The notes beneath the pieces were generated by a model, which had not been told where the DNA came from, did no database searches, and saw only the letters and a list, made by a program, of their open reading frames with translations. Source: Rhodospirillales bacterium (GTDB lineage: Bacteria > Pseudomonadota > Alphaproteobacteria > Azospirillales > Azospirillaceae). Taken from it: a stretch of DNA of 36,701 nucleotides. The stretch lies in assembly GCA_003165295.1 (NCBI GenBank), contig PLTC01000146.1, positions 1,701 to 38,401 of the forward strand. Direction: 5' to 3'. This document shows positions 23,452-33,693 of this stretch, piece by piece (positions within the stretch are counted from its first letter, which is position 1; every line of letters starts with the position of its first letter). The translations under genes were made by a program, and so were the position numbers.

Positions 23452-24054
23452 TCACGCCGTTGGTCCACCGGTGTAATGGTCCGGCCAATGCTCGCGGACG
23501 AAGGCGCCCGAGCTGTCGAAGACGTGACAGACGTCCAGCAGCGCCGGGCGTGCCGCCGGCAACGGTTTGCGACCTTCCGCTTCGGCCGCCGCCGCGGCAA
23601 TGGCCGCCGCCGCCGCGCGCTCGCGCACCAGCACCGGGTAGATGGTCTGAAACGCAGTGGTGGCGATGGGCGCCAGCAACTCGGTCAGATGGGTACAGCC
23701 CTTGATCCCCGCCAGCCGCTCCTTGATCGCCCGGGTCCAGCCGGCACCGATGGTCAGTCCGACCAACTGCTGGAAGGCACCGGTGATGCCGCCACAAATA
23801 TCGAAGGGCGACTTTTCGATCACGGCCTCAATGGCCGTCACAACGAAATCGTCGGTGATGGTCAGGCGGATCCGCATTCCGTGAACCGGATCGCCGGGCT
23901 CGATCTCACCGCGATGAACCGTGTGAAAGCCATAAGTCTTGACATCGGTCAGGTGGCCTTCGATGTCCCACAAGCCGTCGTCACGACGGTAGCCGCAGCA
24001 GGTGACGTGACGGGTGTGAATGTGCCGGCGGGGGCTGGGGTCGGATAAGGCCAT
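23452..24054 (-). CDS. DUF2889 family protein
   Basis: A 200-residue protein of the DUF2889 family, whose function is unknown. Family traits are HTRHVTCCGYRRDDGLWDIEGHLTDVKTY near the N-terminus, GEIEPGDPVHGMRIRLTI, and a FDICGGI segment near residue 85, followed by the IKGCTHLTELL motif with conserved Cys and His. An Ala-rich helix spans about 142-165. The ATG at 24054 has GGAG six bases upstream. It is the last gene of the minus-strand block and ends at the convergent tandem repeats. The conserved Cys and His suggest metal binding, but that is inference. Confidence 0.88.
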   Translation of the reverse strand: MALSDPSPRRHIHTRHVTCCGYRRDDGLWDIEGHLTDVKTYGFHTVHRGEIEPGDPVHGMRIRLTITDDFVVTAIEAVIEKSPFDICGGITGAFQQLVGLTIGAGWTRAIKERLAGIKGCTHLTELLAPIATTAFQTIYPVLVRERAAAAAIAAAAAEAEGRKPLPAARPALLDVCHVFDSSGAFVREHWPDHYTGGPTA

Positions 24055-24102
24055 CGGATCTCCGCAACGAGTAAAGCCGCCCCCACCCGGCCTGTGGACC
24101 GC

Positions 24103-24585
24103 TCAGTGCGGACGGTCCACGATGGTATCGACAGAATACCCGGAGCCGAAGACGATGGCTTCGCACTCGTGAACATCCTGCACAAGCTGCTCAGTGGCGA
24201 CGGCGAACAGATCCCGTATCGATACCATGCCGACCACGCGACCGTCTTCCACCACCGGAAGATGGCGGTAGTGTCTTTTCCGCATGAACTGAAGGGCTTC
24301 GAGGGCGCGGGCCTCGGGCGGCAGGGTGTCGGGATCACGGGTCATCACCTCGCTGAGCCGGGTCCGTCGAGGATCGCGACCGGCCCCGACCACACGGACG
24401 GTCAGGTCCCGTTCGGTGAAGATACCGAGAATCCGGCTCAGGGTGGTGCCATCTGCGGTAATGACCACGGCGCTGATTTCCCTTTCGACCATCCGTTTGA
24501 CGGCCCCGGTCACCAACTCCTGAGGCGACGCCGTGACCACGTCCTGATCATGAACGACATCGGGCACCAATCGGCGTTGTGGCAT
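24103..24585 (-). CDS. CBS-pair domain protein
   Basis: A 160-residue protein consisting of two CBS domains and a short C-terminal extension. VVTASPQELVTGAVKRMVEREISAVVI with GIFTERDLTVRV is the first unit and SEVMTRDPDTLPPEARALEALQFMRKRHYRHLPVV with GMVSIRDLF is the second. Stand-alone CBS pairs usually sense adenine nucleotides and control a partner protein. The start at 24585 follows AGGAGGGAG and is clear; the open frame above it is not protein-like. The CorC-like gene upstream also has CBS domains. Confidence 0.9.
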   Translation of the reverse strand: MPQRRLVPDVVHDQDVVTASPQELVTGAVKRMVEREISAVVITADGTTLSRILGIFTERDLTVRVVGAGRDPRRTRLSEVMTRDPDTLPPEARALEALQFMRKRHYRHLPVVEDGRVVGMVSIRDLFAVATEQLVQDVHECEAIVFGSGYSVDTIVDRPH

Positions 24586-24741
24586 TGTTGCTCCCTCCTC
24601 CCCGTGGCGTCCGTCACCGCTCGCGCGCCTTGTGCCGTGGTTCCGGCAACATCGTTCATGGACGCTTTCTTTTTCCCACAGGGAAGGTGGTGCCAAAACC
24701 CCTCTTGTCAAGCAGAGCACCCCGGACCACGCCCGACCGGC

Positions 24742-26052
24742 TTACGACTCAGGATTTTCGTCGGGAATCGCCGCCGCACCGCCGGCGCCCGGCGGGGTCA
24801 CCCGCAGCGCCGTGATCTGGTGCCGCTGGCGCCCCAGAATCTCGAAACGGAAATCATAGAACACGAAGGTCTGACCCACATCGGGAATCCGTCGGGCTTC
24901 GTTGAGCACCAGACCCGCGATGGTCGAGGCACGGTCATCGGGTAACCGCCATTCGAACTCGCGGTTAAGGTCGCGGATGGTCACCCAGCCATCCACCACG
25001 TAGGAGCCGCCCGGCTCGGCGCGCACGCCGGCCACCTGGACGTCATGCTCGTCGGCAATGTCGCCGACGATCTCTTCCAGAATATCCTCCAGCGTCACCA
25101 CGCCCATCAAGCTGCCATATTCGTCGACCACCAGCGCGAAATGCTCGCGCCTCCGGCGAAACGCCTGAAGCTGGTCAAAGAGGGTGGTGGTATCCGGGGT
25201 AAACCACGGCTTTTGGGCGATGGTCAGAATATCCATCTTGTCAAGTTCGCCGCCATGGGCATGAACTTCGCGCAAAAGCGCCTTGGCGTGCAGAACCCCG
25301 ATGATGTTGTCGGTCTCGCCACGCCACAGCGGAACCCGGGTGAACGCGCTGTTGAGCACCGCGTCGACGATCTCCCGGGGCGGCAACGAGGCATCGATCA
25401 TCACTACATTGCGCCGATGGGTCATGATTTCGCTGACCTCGACATTGGTCAGGTCAAGGATCGAGCGCAGCATCGCCCGCTCTTCGCGAACTTCCTCTTC
25501 GGTATCGACGCCACGATGAAGCTCGATGGCGCCACGCAACTCGTCTTCGTTGGACACGAGACTCCGGGTACGGATATCGGCGCCCAGCAGACGCAGCATG
25601 TGCAGAACGCACCACGCAACCGCCCGCGTCACCGGCGCCAGCACCACCACCGCGACCTGCACCGGCGGCGCCACCAGCAGCGCCGCGCGGTCGGCATAGT
25701 TGATGGCATAGGTCTTGGGCATCACTTCGGCAAAGACCAGGATCAGACCGGTCATGATCCCGGTGGCATAGAACACGCCATGGTCACCGAACAGGCCGAT
25801 CAACAGGCTGGTGGCCATGGCCGAACTCAGGATGTTGATGGCGTTGTTGCCCAGCAGCAAGGCGCCGATCATCTGTTCCTTCTGCTCGCGCAGCCGGTTG
25901 ACCATTCGGGCACGCGGATTGCCTTCCTGCTCCAACTGGTGCATGCGCGCCCGCGATGCCCCTGTCAGCGCGGTTTCCGCCCCCGAAAAGAACGCCGAAA
26001 TCCCGACCAGGACCAGGATCACACCGATCGTGATCCACACCGTCATGTCCAT
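24742..26052 (-). CDS. CorC/HlyC (CNNM-type) membrane protein
   Basis: A 436-residue membrane protein of the DUF21-CBS-CorC_HlyC family, implicated in Mg2+ or Co2+ export. The DUF21 transmembrane domain spans about 1-165, with GISAFFSGAETALTGASRARM and the VFAEVMPKTYAINYADRAA motif. Two CBS units follow at about 205-325, including EYGSLMGVVTLEDILEEIVGDI. The CorC_HlyC domain is about 345-425. It follows aroB on the same strand after 129 bases, as is common in alphaproteobacteria. The ATG at 26052 is followed two codons later by another ATG, so the start could be 26046. Confidence 0.92.
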   Translation of the reverse strand: MDMTVWITIGVILVLVGISAFFSGAETALTGASRARMHQLEQEGNPRARMVNRLREQKEQMIGALLLGNNAINILSSAMATSLLIGLFGDHGVFYATGIMTGLILVFAEVMPKTYAINYADRAALLVAPPVQVAVVVLAPVTRAVAWCVLHMLRLLGADIRTRSLVSNEDELRGAIELHRGVDTEEEVREERAMLRSILDLTNVEVSEIMTHRRNVVMIDASLPPREIVDAVLNSAFTRVPLWRGETDNIIGVLHAKALLREVHAHGGELDKMDILTIAQKPWFTPDTTTLFDQLQAFRRRREHFALVVDEYGSLMGVVTLEDILEEIVGDIADEHDVQVAGVRAEPGGSYVVDGWVTIRDLNREFEWRLPDDRASTIAGLVLNEARRIPDVGQTFVFYDFRFEILGRQRHQITALRVTPPGAGGAAAIPDENPES

Positions 26053-26181
26053 CGCTTCTGCCTGCCCGAAGGCACCGCCCCTGCCCCGCCGCGGCGCACC
26101 CTGGCCGCCCGACGCGAAGCATAGCGCCGGCCGTGATCCCAGGCAATGATCACAACGATGCGCGCCACCGAACGCGCGGCA

Positions 26182-27300
26182 TCATGCCTGCGGTTGCGGC
26201 TCCAGGACCTTCAGCACCTCGACCGGGTCGACCTCGGTGGCCAGGAAGGCCTGGCCGATACCGCGGGCGAGCACGAAAGCAATGCGACCGTCGCGGACCT
26301 TTTTGTCGCGGCCCATATGGGCGAGCAGGTGCCCGGGATGCCACGGGACACCGGGCACGTCGGCGGGACCCGTGGGCAGGCCGACCTCGAACAGATGCCG
26401 GCGCACCCGCAACGCATCGGCGGCCGGCGCAAGACCCAGCACCACCGACAGGTCGAAGGCCAGCGCAAGACCGATGGCCACCCCTTCGCCATGGGTCAGG
26501 GTGTCGCCGAAGTCGCAGGCGGCTTCCAGGGCATGGCCGAAAGTATGGCCGAGGTTGAGCAGCGCCCGGGCGCCGCTCTCGCGTTCATCGGCGCCGACGA
26601 TGGCGGCCTTGGCCCGGCAACTGGTCTCGACCGCGTGGCGGCGGGCGTCCTGGTCGCCGGCGATCACGGCGGCGCCGTGCCGCTCCAGCCACTCGAAGAA
26701 CGCCGGGTCATTGATCAGGCCGTATTTGACGACCTCGGCATAACCCGACAGCACCTCGCGCCGCGCCAGGGTATCGACCACCCTGGTATCGGCCAGCACC
26801 AGCCGGGGCTGATGAAAGGCGCCGATCAGATTCTTGCCATGCCGGTTGTTGATGCCGGTCTTGCCGCCCACCGAACTGTCCACCTGGGCCAGCAGGGTCG
26901 TCGGAATCTGGACGAAATCCAGGCCGCGCAAGGCGATCGCCGCGGCAAAGCCGACCAGATCGCCGACCACTCCGCCGCCCAGCGCCACCAGCACCGTCGA
27001 CCTCTCGAGGCCGCGAGCGAACAAGGCGTCCAGCAGCTGCTCCAGGTGATCGAAATCCTTGGTCCGTTCCCCTGGCGGCAGGATCACCGCCGGACCGCCA
27101 TCGGCCAGCCCTTCCCGATCCAGCGCCTGTTGCAACGCCGCCAGATGCCGGCTGGCCACCGTCTGGTCGGTGACGACAATCAGCCGCCGGTGTTTGCCGA
27201 TGGCCCCCGCAATCAGCCGCCCGGCCTCGGCGATCACCCCCGGACCCACCACGATGTCGTAACCGCGGCTGCCCAATTCGACCCGAACGACATCCCTCAT
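26182..27300 (-). CDS. aroB: 3-dehydroquinate synthase
   Basis: A 372-residue enzyme of the shikimate pathway that turns DAHP into 3-dehydroquinate using NAD+ and a divalent metal. The full set of family motifs is present: ALGGGVVGDLVGFAAA for NAD binding, PTTLLAQVDSSVGGKTGIN, GYAEVVKYGLI, LNLGHTFGHALE with metal-binding His, and THGEGVAIG. The start overlaps the aroK stop as ATGA, so the two are translationally coupled, the usual aroK-aroB pair. The length is normal for the family. Confidence 0.98.
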   Translation of the reverse strand: MRDVVRVELGSRGYDIVVGPGVIAEAGRLIAGAIGKHRRLIVVTDQTVASRHLAALQQALDREGLADGGPAVILPPGERTKDFDHLEQLLDALFARGLERSTVLVALGGGVVGDLVGFAAAIALRGLDFVQIPTTLLAQVDSSVGGKTGINNRHGKNLIGAFHQPRLVLADTRVVDTLARREVLSGYAEVVKYGLINDPAFFEWLERHGAAVIAGDQDARRHAVETSCRAKAAIVGADERESGARALLNLGHTFGHALEAACDFGDTLTHGEGVAIGLALAFDLSVVLGLAPAADALRVRRHLFEVGLPTGPADVPGVPWHPGHLLAHMGRDKKVRDGRIAFVLARGIGQAFLATEVDPVEVLKVLEPQPQA

Positions 27301-27959
27301 GGCCTGACCCTCATGGATTTGCTCCCGTCCTCGACGGTTTCGGGAAGCGGCGCGGTGGTGGCAAGCGTCCGACCAAGGTGGCGCTCCAAGGCCGCCAGCA
27401 CCCGATCGACCATCTCCTCGAGCGGACAGTCCACGCTGTCGACCGTCAGGTCCGCCTCGGCATAAATCGGGTTGCGGAGCGTGATCAGCCGGTCAAGAAC
27501 GTCGCGCGGGGCCTCGCCCTGTTTCAGCAATGGCCGGTTGTTTCGCCTGGCGGTACGCGCAACCAAAACCTCCAGTTCGGCCCGCAGCCAGACGGAGATC
27601 ACCCGTCCGCGCATCAACGCCCGCGTGATTGGATCGACGAAGGCGCCGCCGCCGGCGGCCAGAATCTGCACCGGCCGCTCCAGCAGCCGCCCGATGACCC
27701 GCCGCTCGCCGTCACGGAATGCGGCCTCGCCATGAATCAGAAAGTATTCCTCGATGGTACAACCAGCCGCGGCCTCGATCTCCACGTCGGCATCGACGAA
27801 GGGCAGACCCAGCCGCGCCGCGAGACGCTTGCCGATTGCGGTCTTCCCGGCCCCCATCAGTCCGACCAGCACGACGGTTTGTGGCAAGACCGCCGGCTCG
27901 ACGCCATCGGGATTGCCGGGTGCCGTCACTGGCCGGCGGATTGCTGTGAACGGAGACAT
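27297..27959 (-). CDS. aroK: Shikimate kinase
   Basis: A 220-residue kinase that phosphorylates shikimate. Walker A is GLMGAGKTAIGKRLA (about residues 34-48), the shikimate-binding FVDADVEIE follows, then AAGGGAFVD and the lid region with RRNNRPLL. The first 26 residues (MSPFTAIRRPVTAPGNPDGV) are an extension before the domain. The ATG at 27959 is the nearest sensible start; the frame runs further upstream but there it is not protein-like. Its last bases overlap aroB. There is a 439-base gap to ccrM upstream. Confidence 0.95.
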   Translation of the reverse strand: MSPFTAIRRPVTAPGNPDGVEPAVLPQTVVLVGLMGAGKTAIGKRLAARLGLPFVDADVEIEAAAGCTIEEYFLIHGEAAFRDGERRVIGRLLERPVQILAAGGGAFVDPITRALMRGRVISVWLRAELEVLVARTARRNNRPLLKQGEAPRDVLDRLITLRNPIYAEADLTVDSVDCPLEEMVDRVLAALERHLGRTLATTAPLPETVEDGSKSMRVRP

Positions 27960-28398
27960 CCGAGACCCAAGCCCTGTCAAAATTCCCGGAACCGTGCGGG
28001 CGGGAATGGCTCTCCGTTCGCGCACGCAACCTCGCCCGCGGCGGCTGCATGCCCCCGCCCCGGAGCGCAGCACCATGGCACAGCGGCACGACCGCTGCCA
28101 AGGGGCAAGGCCGCGCGCCACTCGTGGCTTCAGGCCGACGCCGCCCCGCGTCGCCGGCCGGACCGGATCAGACCGGGAATACTTGCGTCCTGGATTGTGC
28201 CGGATCGCCGGTCACCCCCGGCGGGCTTCCTCCACGACCCTGCACCCAGATCCCGACAATCCGCCTGCATCCGGCAGCCTGCCGCAGTCGGTTGCAAAAG
28301 ACAGACAGGCAGACAGGTCCGGCCCGGGTGACGGGGCCAGGCTGGGCTGGGGAAAGTATATCCGCGAAGTCGGGGAAGTCGCCCGGCGGATGCCGGTA
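27960..28398. other. Gene-free spacer between ccrM and aroK
   Basis: This 439-base gap has no gene I can support. Open frames on both strands cross it but show no family motifs and read through neighbouring genes in antisense. It probably holds the aroK promoter, though no strong -35/-10 pair is visible. Confidence 0.5.
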
Positions 28399-29586
<1,188 letters not shown>

Positions 29587-30237
29587 TCAGCGTCTTATCG
29601 CCATCTCCTCACGTACTGGTGCAAAAGTGGCACGATGATGCCGGGTCGGCCCCCAGCGCCGCAACGCCGCGAGGTGGTCAGCGGTGGGGTAACCGGCATT
29701 GTGGGACCAGCCAAATTGAGGGAATTCCTCAGAAATCCGTTCCATCTCCTTGTCCCGGACGACTTTTGCGACGATCGAGGCGGCAGCGATGGACAGGCTC
29801 GACTGGTCTCCGCGAATGATTGTGGTGGCCGGACACGACAGTCCCGGCGGCAGATGGCGGCCATCGACCAGCACATGGTCCGGTCGGACCGCGAGACCGG
29901 CCACGGCTCTGGCCATGGCCAGCAGCGCCGCCCTCAATATATTGAGTTCCTCGATCTCGCGGACCGTGGCCGCGCCCACCGCCACCGCCACCGCCGCAGC
30001 GCGGATTTCCGGGGCCAACCGCTGCCGGGTGGCCCGGCTGAGCCTCTTGCTGTCGTTGACGACGCCGGCCAGTCCGGCCGGCAGGCCCTCGAACGGCAGA
30101 ATTACCGCGGCGGCCATCACCGGCCCGGCCAGCGGCCCCCGACCGACCTCGTCGACGCCGCAAACCAGCCGGCCATCGGCGGCGCCGGCCTGTCGCTCGT
30201 GATGGAAATCAGGATGGTCGGAACGGTTCGCCTTCAT
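29587..30237 (-). CDS. rnhB: Ribonuclease HII
   Basis: A 216-residue RNase HII, which cuts RNA from RNA-DNA hybrids, including single ribonucleotides in DNA. The active-site opening is CGVDEVGRGPLAGPV (Asp29, Glu30), with further acidic residues in VLVDGRHLP and in SIVAKVVRDKEM. The final NAGYPTADHLAALRRWGPTRHHRATF is the family C-terminus. The ATG at 30237 fits the family length; the frame upstream to 30444 is poor. It lies directly before ccrM on the same strand. Confidence 0.96.
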   Translation of the reverse strand: MKANRSDHPDFHHERQAGAADGRLVCGVDEVGRGPLAGPVMAAAVILPFEGLPAGLAGVVNDSKRLSRATRQRLAPEIRAAAVAVAVGAATVREIEELNILRAALLAMARAVAGLAVRPDHVLVDGRHLPPGLSCPATTIIRGDQSSLSIAAASIVAKVVRDKEMERISEEFPQFGWSHNAGYPTADHLAALRRWGPTRHHRATFAPVREEMAIRR

Positions 30238-30858
30238 GGCCGGGAAGATAGCCGGGAACCGGCGCGATCTCCAGAGGCCATGGCGGCTTTCTGCCGGCCG
30301 CCGGGGCCGCCCCCTGACGAAAAGTTTTGTTACTCCACATCGCAACCACTCAAATCCTGCTTTCATGCGCAAGTCGGCCAATTTGTCACCGATCAGTCTG
30401 ATTATGTGCGATCTTTGGATGATTGATGGCGTGCAACAAGGCAATACCGCAGTTCAAAGGCAATATTGCTGAAATATCGCGAGTTATATCATATATGTGT
30501 ATGAATATTCCCTGTTCAATGCAATACAATCGCATGTAACAATATTTCATTATATCGTATTGTAGTTTACTCTACACTTTATTCGTGTCGAGAAAGCGAC
30601 CGAACGCTGACATACGGCAGCGCGGCATTGCTACGGTGGCACTTATTATTTTGGGATGCACCGGTTCCCATAAACGCGGCTTTCGGACGTCTGGGCTGGG
30701 CCGGTGGCTCTTCCTGGAGTCCGGGGTGCTGATCTGCTGCCGACGATGCGTGGTGCGACCCCGTCGTTCGGTGCATCCCTCGGTCCGGATCGGCGGCCCG
30801 CTCAACGCTAAATAATCCCGCGGTCGGGGGCGGGCTCAGAGTGTGACAAGCACTCGGG
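30238..30858. other. 621-base intergenic region with an AT-rich island
   Basis: No convincing gene is seen between imuB and rnhB. The stretch 30330-30600 is markedly AT-rich. It contains the palindrome GCAATATTGC (30460-30469) and probably the rnhB promoter. A 76-codon frame at 30585-30815 has a lipobox-like opening but a poor remainder, so it is rejected. A copy of the ISL3-like end lies at 30706-30728. Confidence 0.55.
30706..30728 (+). repeat. Solo copy of the ISL3-like terminal repeat
   Basis: This 23-base stretch starts GGCTCTTCCTGG and matches the right end of the 242-bp element at 18083-18324 in 22 of 23 positions (as reverse complement of 18302-18324). No partner end is found nearby. 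It shows that this end sequence is dispersed in this genome. Confidence 0.7.
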
Positions 30859-32379
30859 TCAGCCGAAGAATCCGTGCAGGAACCACGGCGCCGCGCGGTC
30901 CGGCTGGTAGCGCCCGGAGCGGAACAGCCAGAACCGCCGGCCATCGGCGTCCTCCACCCGGTAATAATCCCGGAGGTCGCCCGGACCGCGCCACCATTCC
31001 GGCTCCAGACGTTCCGGCCCTTCGGCCTTGGTCACCCGGTGGACCACGCCCCGCCAGCGAAACATCAGGGGCGGATCGTCGGGCACCGGGGCCATCACCT
31101 CAACGGGCTCCGGTTGCCCCAGCAGGCGCAATGGTCGTGGCCGGTCGGCCGGCCAGTGGGCGCCGGTAAAGGGCTCCAGCGCCGGAACCCAGGCCACCGC
31201 GTGCTCGGGCCACCAGCTTGCCCGGGGCAGAGGCCGCCGCACCGTTCCCAGGCGCAAACCCAGCCGGTCGACCAGCCCCGCAAGATCGTCGGCGGCGGCA
31301 TCTCCGGCATCAAGGCCGCCGCCCAGACCGGGCTGGACCGCCGCCAGGGGTTCCACCAGGGGCGCGGCCAGCACCAGCACCTCCAGGCCAGCCCCCGGTG
31401 AGATGGTGCCGAGACGCTCGGCCAACAGGGTCAGCAACGCCGCCGGCGCCCGGACCGGCCGGCTGGTACCGATGGCGATCACCCGGGGCGGGTCGCCGCA
31501 GTCGGCATCCACGGGAAAGCACCACAGTTCTAGCCGGCGCGCCCCCTCCCCGGCCTTTTCCAGCCCGGCGCACAGCGAGGTCAGCAGACGCCGCACCGCC
31601 GCGGCAATTGCGTCCGCAGTGGCGATGGGTTCGGCAAAGGCCAGCCGCGCGATGTGGGCCGCGGCGGGTCGGCGGGGCGAAATCGGCTCGTCCTCGCTGC
31701 CCAGTGCCCAATCGAGCCGCCGCCCGACCTCGATGCCGAAGCGCGCGGCCAGCGAACGCCGCGGCAGCGGATAAAGCGCGCCGATCCGGCGGAGGCCGAC
31801 CCGGGCCAGCGCCGCCGCCGTCGGCGGCGGCAGACCCAGGGCCTCCACCGGCAGGTCGGCCAGAAACCCGCGCTGGCCATCGGGTGGAATCAGCGCCGGA
31901 CGCCAGCGCGCGGCGGCGCGGGCGGCGCCCGGCGTATCGGCGATGGCGACCCGCGCGGTGAAGCCGGCCCGACTCAGGCGTCGGGTCAGATCCTTGACCA
32001 GTCCCTCTTCACCACCGAACAGGTGGGCGCACCCGGTGATGTCCAGGACCAGGCCGTCGGGCGCCTCCACCGCCAGCCACGGCGTATAACGCCCGCACCA
32101 GTCGGCCAGCCCTTCGAGCGCCCGTGCACACGGCCCGGGTTCCGCCGGGACCACCGCCAGCCCGGGCACCACCGCCCGGGCATCGGCCAGCGTCATCCCC
32201 GGCCCGACTCCCGCCGCCGCCGCGGTCCGATTGACTGCCACCACCATCATGCCACGCCCGGCCCCACCCCCAACCGCGGCCACCACCACCAGTTCCCGCC
32301 CGACCGCCACGCCGCCTCGACGCTCGACGATATCGGTGGCAAGACGTGGCAGCCACAGGGACAGGATGCGGCGAGACAT
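30859..32379 (-). CDS. imuB: ImuB, inactive Y-family polymerase-like mutasome protein
   Basis: A 506-residue Y-family DNA-polymerase relative. The N-terminus MSRRILSLWLPRLATDIVERR replaces the catalytic acidic motif of true Y polymerases, and the later motif is VLDITGCAHLFGGE; both are typical of ImuB, which lacks polymerase activity and links ImuA and DnaE2 to the sliding clamp. The C-terminus has the family segments HRVTKAEGPERLEPEWW and DYYRVEDADGRRFWLFRSG, ending PWFLHGFFG. The ATG at 32379 (MSRRIL) is chosen; the frame above is not conserved. Contrary to the usual imuA-imuB-dnaE2 cassette, imuA is about 30 kb away and no dnaE2 follows. Only a degenerate LexA-like site (GAAC-N7-ATAC, 32400-32414) is upstream. 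Confidence 0.93.
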   Translation of the reverse strand: MSRRILSLWLPRLATDIVERRGGVAVGRELVVVAAVGGGAGRGMMVVAVNRTAAAAGVGPGMTLADARAVVPGLAVVPAEPGPCARALEGLADWCGRYTPWLAVEAPDGLVLDITGCAHLFGGEEGLVKDLTRRLSRAGFTARVAIADTPGAARAAARWRPALIPPDGQRGFLADLPVEALGLPPPTAAALARVGLRRIGALYPLPRRSLAARFGIEVGRRLDWALGSEDEPISPRRPAAAHIARLAFAEPIATADAIAAAVRRLLTSLCAGLEKAGEGARRLELWCFPVDADCGDPPRVIAIGTSRPVRAPAALLTLLAERLGTISPGAGLEVLVLAAPLVEPLAAVQPGLGGGLDAGDAAADDLAGLVDRLGLRLGTVRRPLPRASWWPEHAVAWVPALEPFTGAHWPADRPRPLRLLGQPEPVEVMAPVPDDPPLMFRWRGVVHRVTKAEGPERLEPEWWRGPGDLRDYYRVEDADGRRFWLFRSGRYQPDRAAPWFLHGFFG

Positions 32380-32764
32380 GGCAATCCGGGAAATATCATG
32401 AACGTATCCCATACATAATATGAAAACAGGCGGATTGCGAGTCCCGGTAGCCGGAGGGCTGACCCGCCCGCTTCTGATGGCGCGTCGCTTTTCCCGCTCG
32501 GGCAAAGTGCCGGACACAGGTCCGGGGCCGGCGGACAGAAAAAAGCTGGCGCTACCGAGCCAAAAAGAGCAGAAATAAACTATTCAAAAGAGCAGACCTG
32601 TCGGATAAATCGCGCTTTCCGTCATCGGTAGCACTCTATAAACCGAATATTATTATCCGTAAATTGCGATATCATCTCAGGAAGACTGGATAATAATATC
32701 ATTTATTGGGTGACTCTGAAATCATGCTCTTGGCATCTCTGGCTGATACCGGCGATGAAGACGA
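32380..32764. other. AT-rich spacer between the glycosyltransferase gene and imuB
   Basis: A 385-base gap with no gene I can support. The stretch 32520-32720 is AT-rich. The main structure is a 12-bp inverted repeat described separately. A degenerate LexA-like site sits about 20 bases before the imuB start. Confidence 0.5.
32647..32699. repeat. Perfect 12-bp AT-rich inverted repeat
   Basis: ATATTATTATCC (32647-32658) and GGATAATAATAT (32688-32699) are exact reverse complements, separated by 29 bases. They lie between the end of the glycosyltransferase gene and imuB. They could be paired operator sites, since a stem this AT-rich would be a weak hairpin. Confidence 0.6.
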
Positions 32765-33559
32765 TCATGGCGGCAGGCGGCGATCAGCCGCGAGGGGAAT
32801 ATAAAGTTTTGGAAAAGTTGTCCGCAGATCGGCCGCCGAGCGCAAGGAGGGCGGATGTCTCCACCATCTATTGAACAGAAGCAACTTGTTGTTAAGGTAA
32901 AAATTGCCATAGGTGGCCGCAAGAACCTCTTTTTTTGCGACGTTAACCGGATCCGTGTCGCTCAGATAGCCATGGACAACCGGAATCTCGATATGACGTT
33001 GGCGAAAGCCGACCCACTCGTAGCGGCGACACATATCCGTATCTTCGAAGTAAGCCGGGGCGAAGGCGGCATCAAAAAGCCCGTATCGTTCGGCGACACT
33101 GGTCCGAATGATGGCCACCGCACCGCAGATATAGGCAAAGTCCTGGTTGACCGCTCCGGCCGTCGGCCGCACCGCGTCGCAGAACGGTCCGCCGATGGCC
33201 ACCCCCGGATCGGCCACCATGGCCCCGACCAGGGTATCGAGCCAACCCGGCTGACCAAAGATCACGTCATTGTTGATCGTGACAAAGAAATCGAACGCCA
33301 GCTTCCGTCGCATAAGTTCGTAAGCAAGATTGTGGCCGGCACCATAGCCGATATTCGTTCTCAGCAGTTTGACCGACACCCCGGGCGTGCGGGCGGCAAA
33401 CGCCTTGAGCAGGGCGCGGGTTTCCGGCTCCGAGCCTTGGTCGACGATGACCACCGCGTAATTCGATCCCGGCGGATGCGCTGAAAGATCGCCCAGGAGA
33501 TTGTCCAGATAGCGGGGCGAGTCCCAGCTCAGAATACTGATGAGAGCCATTGCTGCCAT
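32765..33559 (-). CDS. GT2-family glycosyltransferase
   Basis: A 264-residue family 2 glycosyltransferase. It opens with ALISILSWDSPRYLDNLL, then VVIVDQGSEPETRALLKAF, RTNIGYGAGHNLAYELM and the nucleotide-sugar motif FFVTINNDVIFGQPGWL; the acceptor region contains AYFEDTDMCRRYEWVG. It probably adds a sugar to a cell-surface glycan or lipid; donor and acceptor are unknown. GAGGAAGG lies eight bases before the ATG at 33559; a second ATG at 33550 is possible. It follows the TPR-methyltransferase gene by 134 bases on the same strand, so the two may work together on a glycan. Confidence 0.9.
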   Translation of the reverse strand: MAAMALISILSWDSPRYLDNLLGDLSAHPPGSNYAVVIVDQGSEPETRALLKAFAARTPGVSVKLLRTNIGYGAGHNLAYELMRRKLAFDFFVTINNDVIFGQPGWLDTLVGAMVADPGVAIGGPFCDAVRPTAGAVNQDFAYICGAVAIIRTSVAERYGLFDAAFAPAYFEDTDMCRRYEWVGFRQRHIEIPVVHGYLSDTDPVNVAKKEVLAATYGNFYLNNKLLLFNRWWRHPPSLRSAADLRTTFPKLYIPLAADRRLPP

Positions 33560-33693
33560 GATCGCGGCCTTCCTCAGGCGCTTTCCCCCCGGACACCGTT
33601 CGGTTGCGCCCCCCGGGAGCCTGCCCGATCGAAACTTCGCCTGCAAGCGCGACCCATCGCCAGATGAACAACGAACCGGCCACAGCCCGGAAG

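Noticed and set aside
30585-30815. Possible small lipoprotein (IATVALIILGCTG opening)
   Set aside because: The hydrophobic stretch is only nine residues, the remainder is Arg-rich and implausible, and a dispersed repeat lies inside it.
32400-32414. LexA box for imuB
   Set aside because: GAAC-N7-ATAC matches only one full half-site, so it is too weak to list as an operator.
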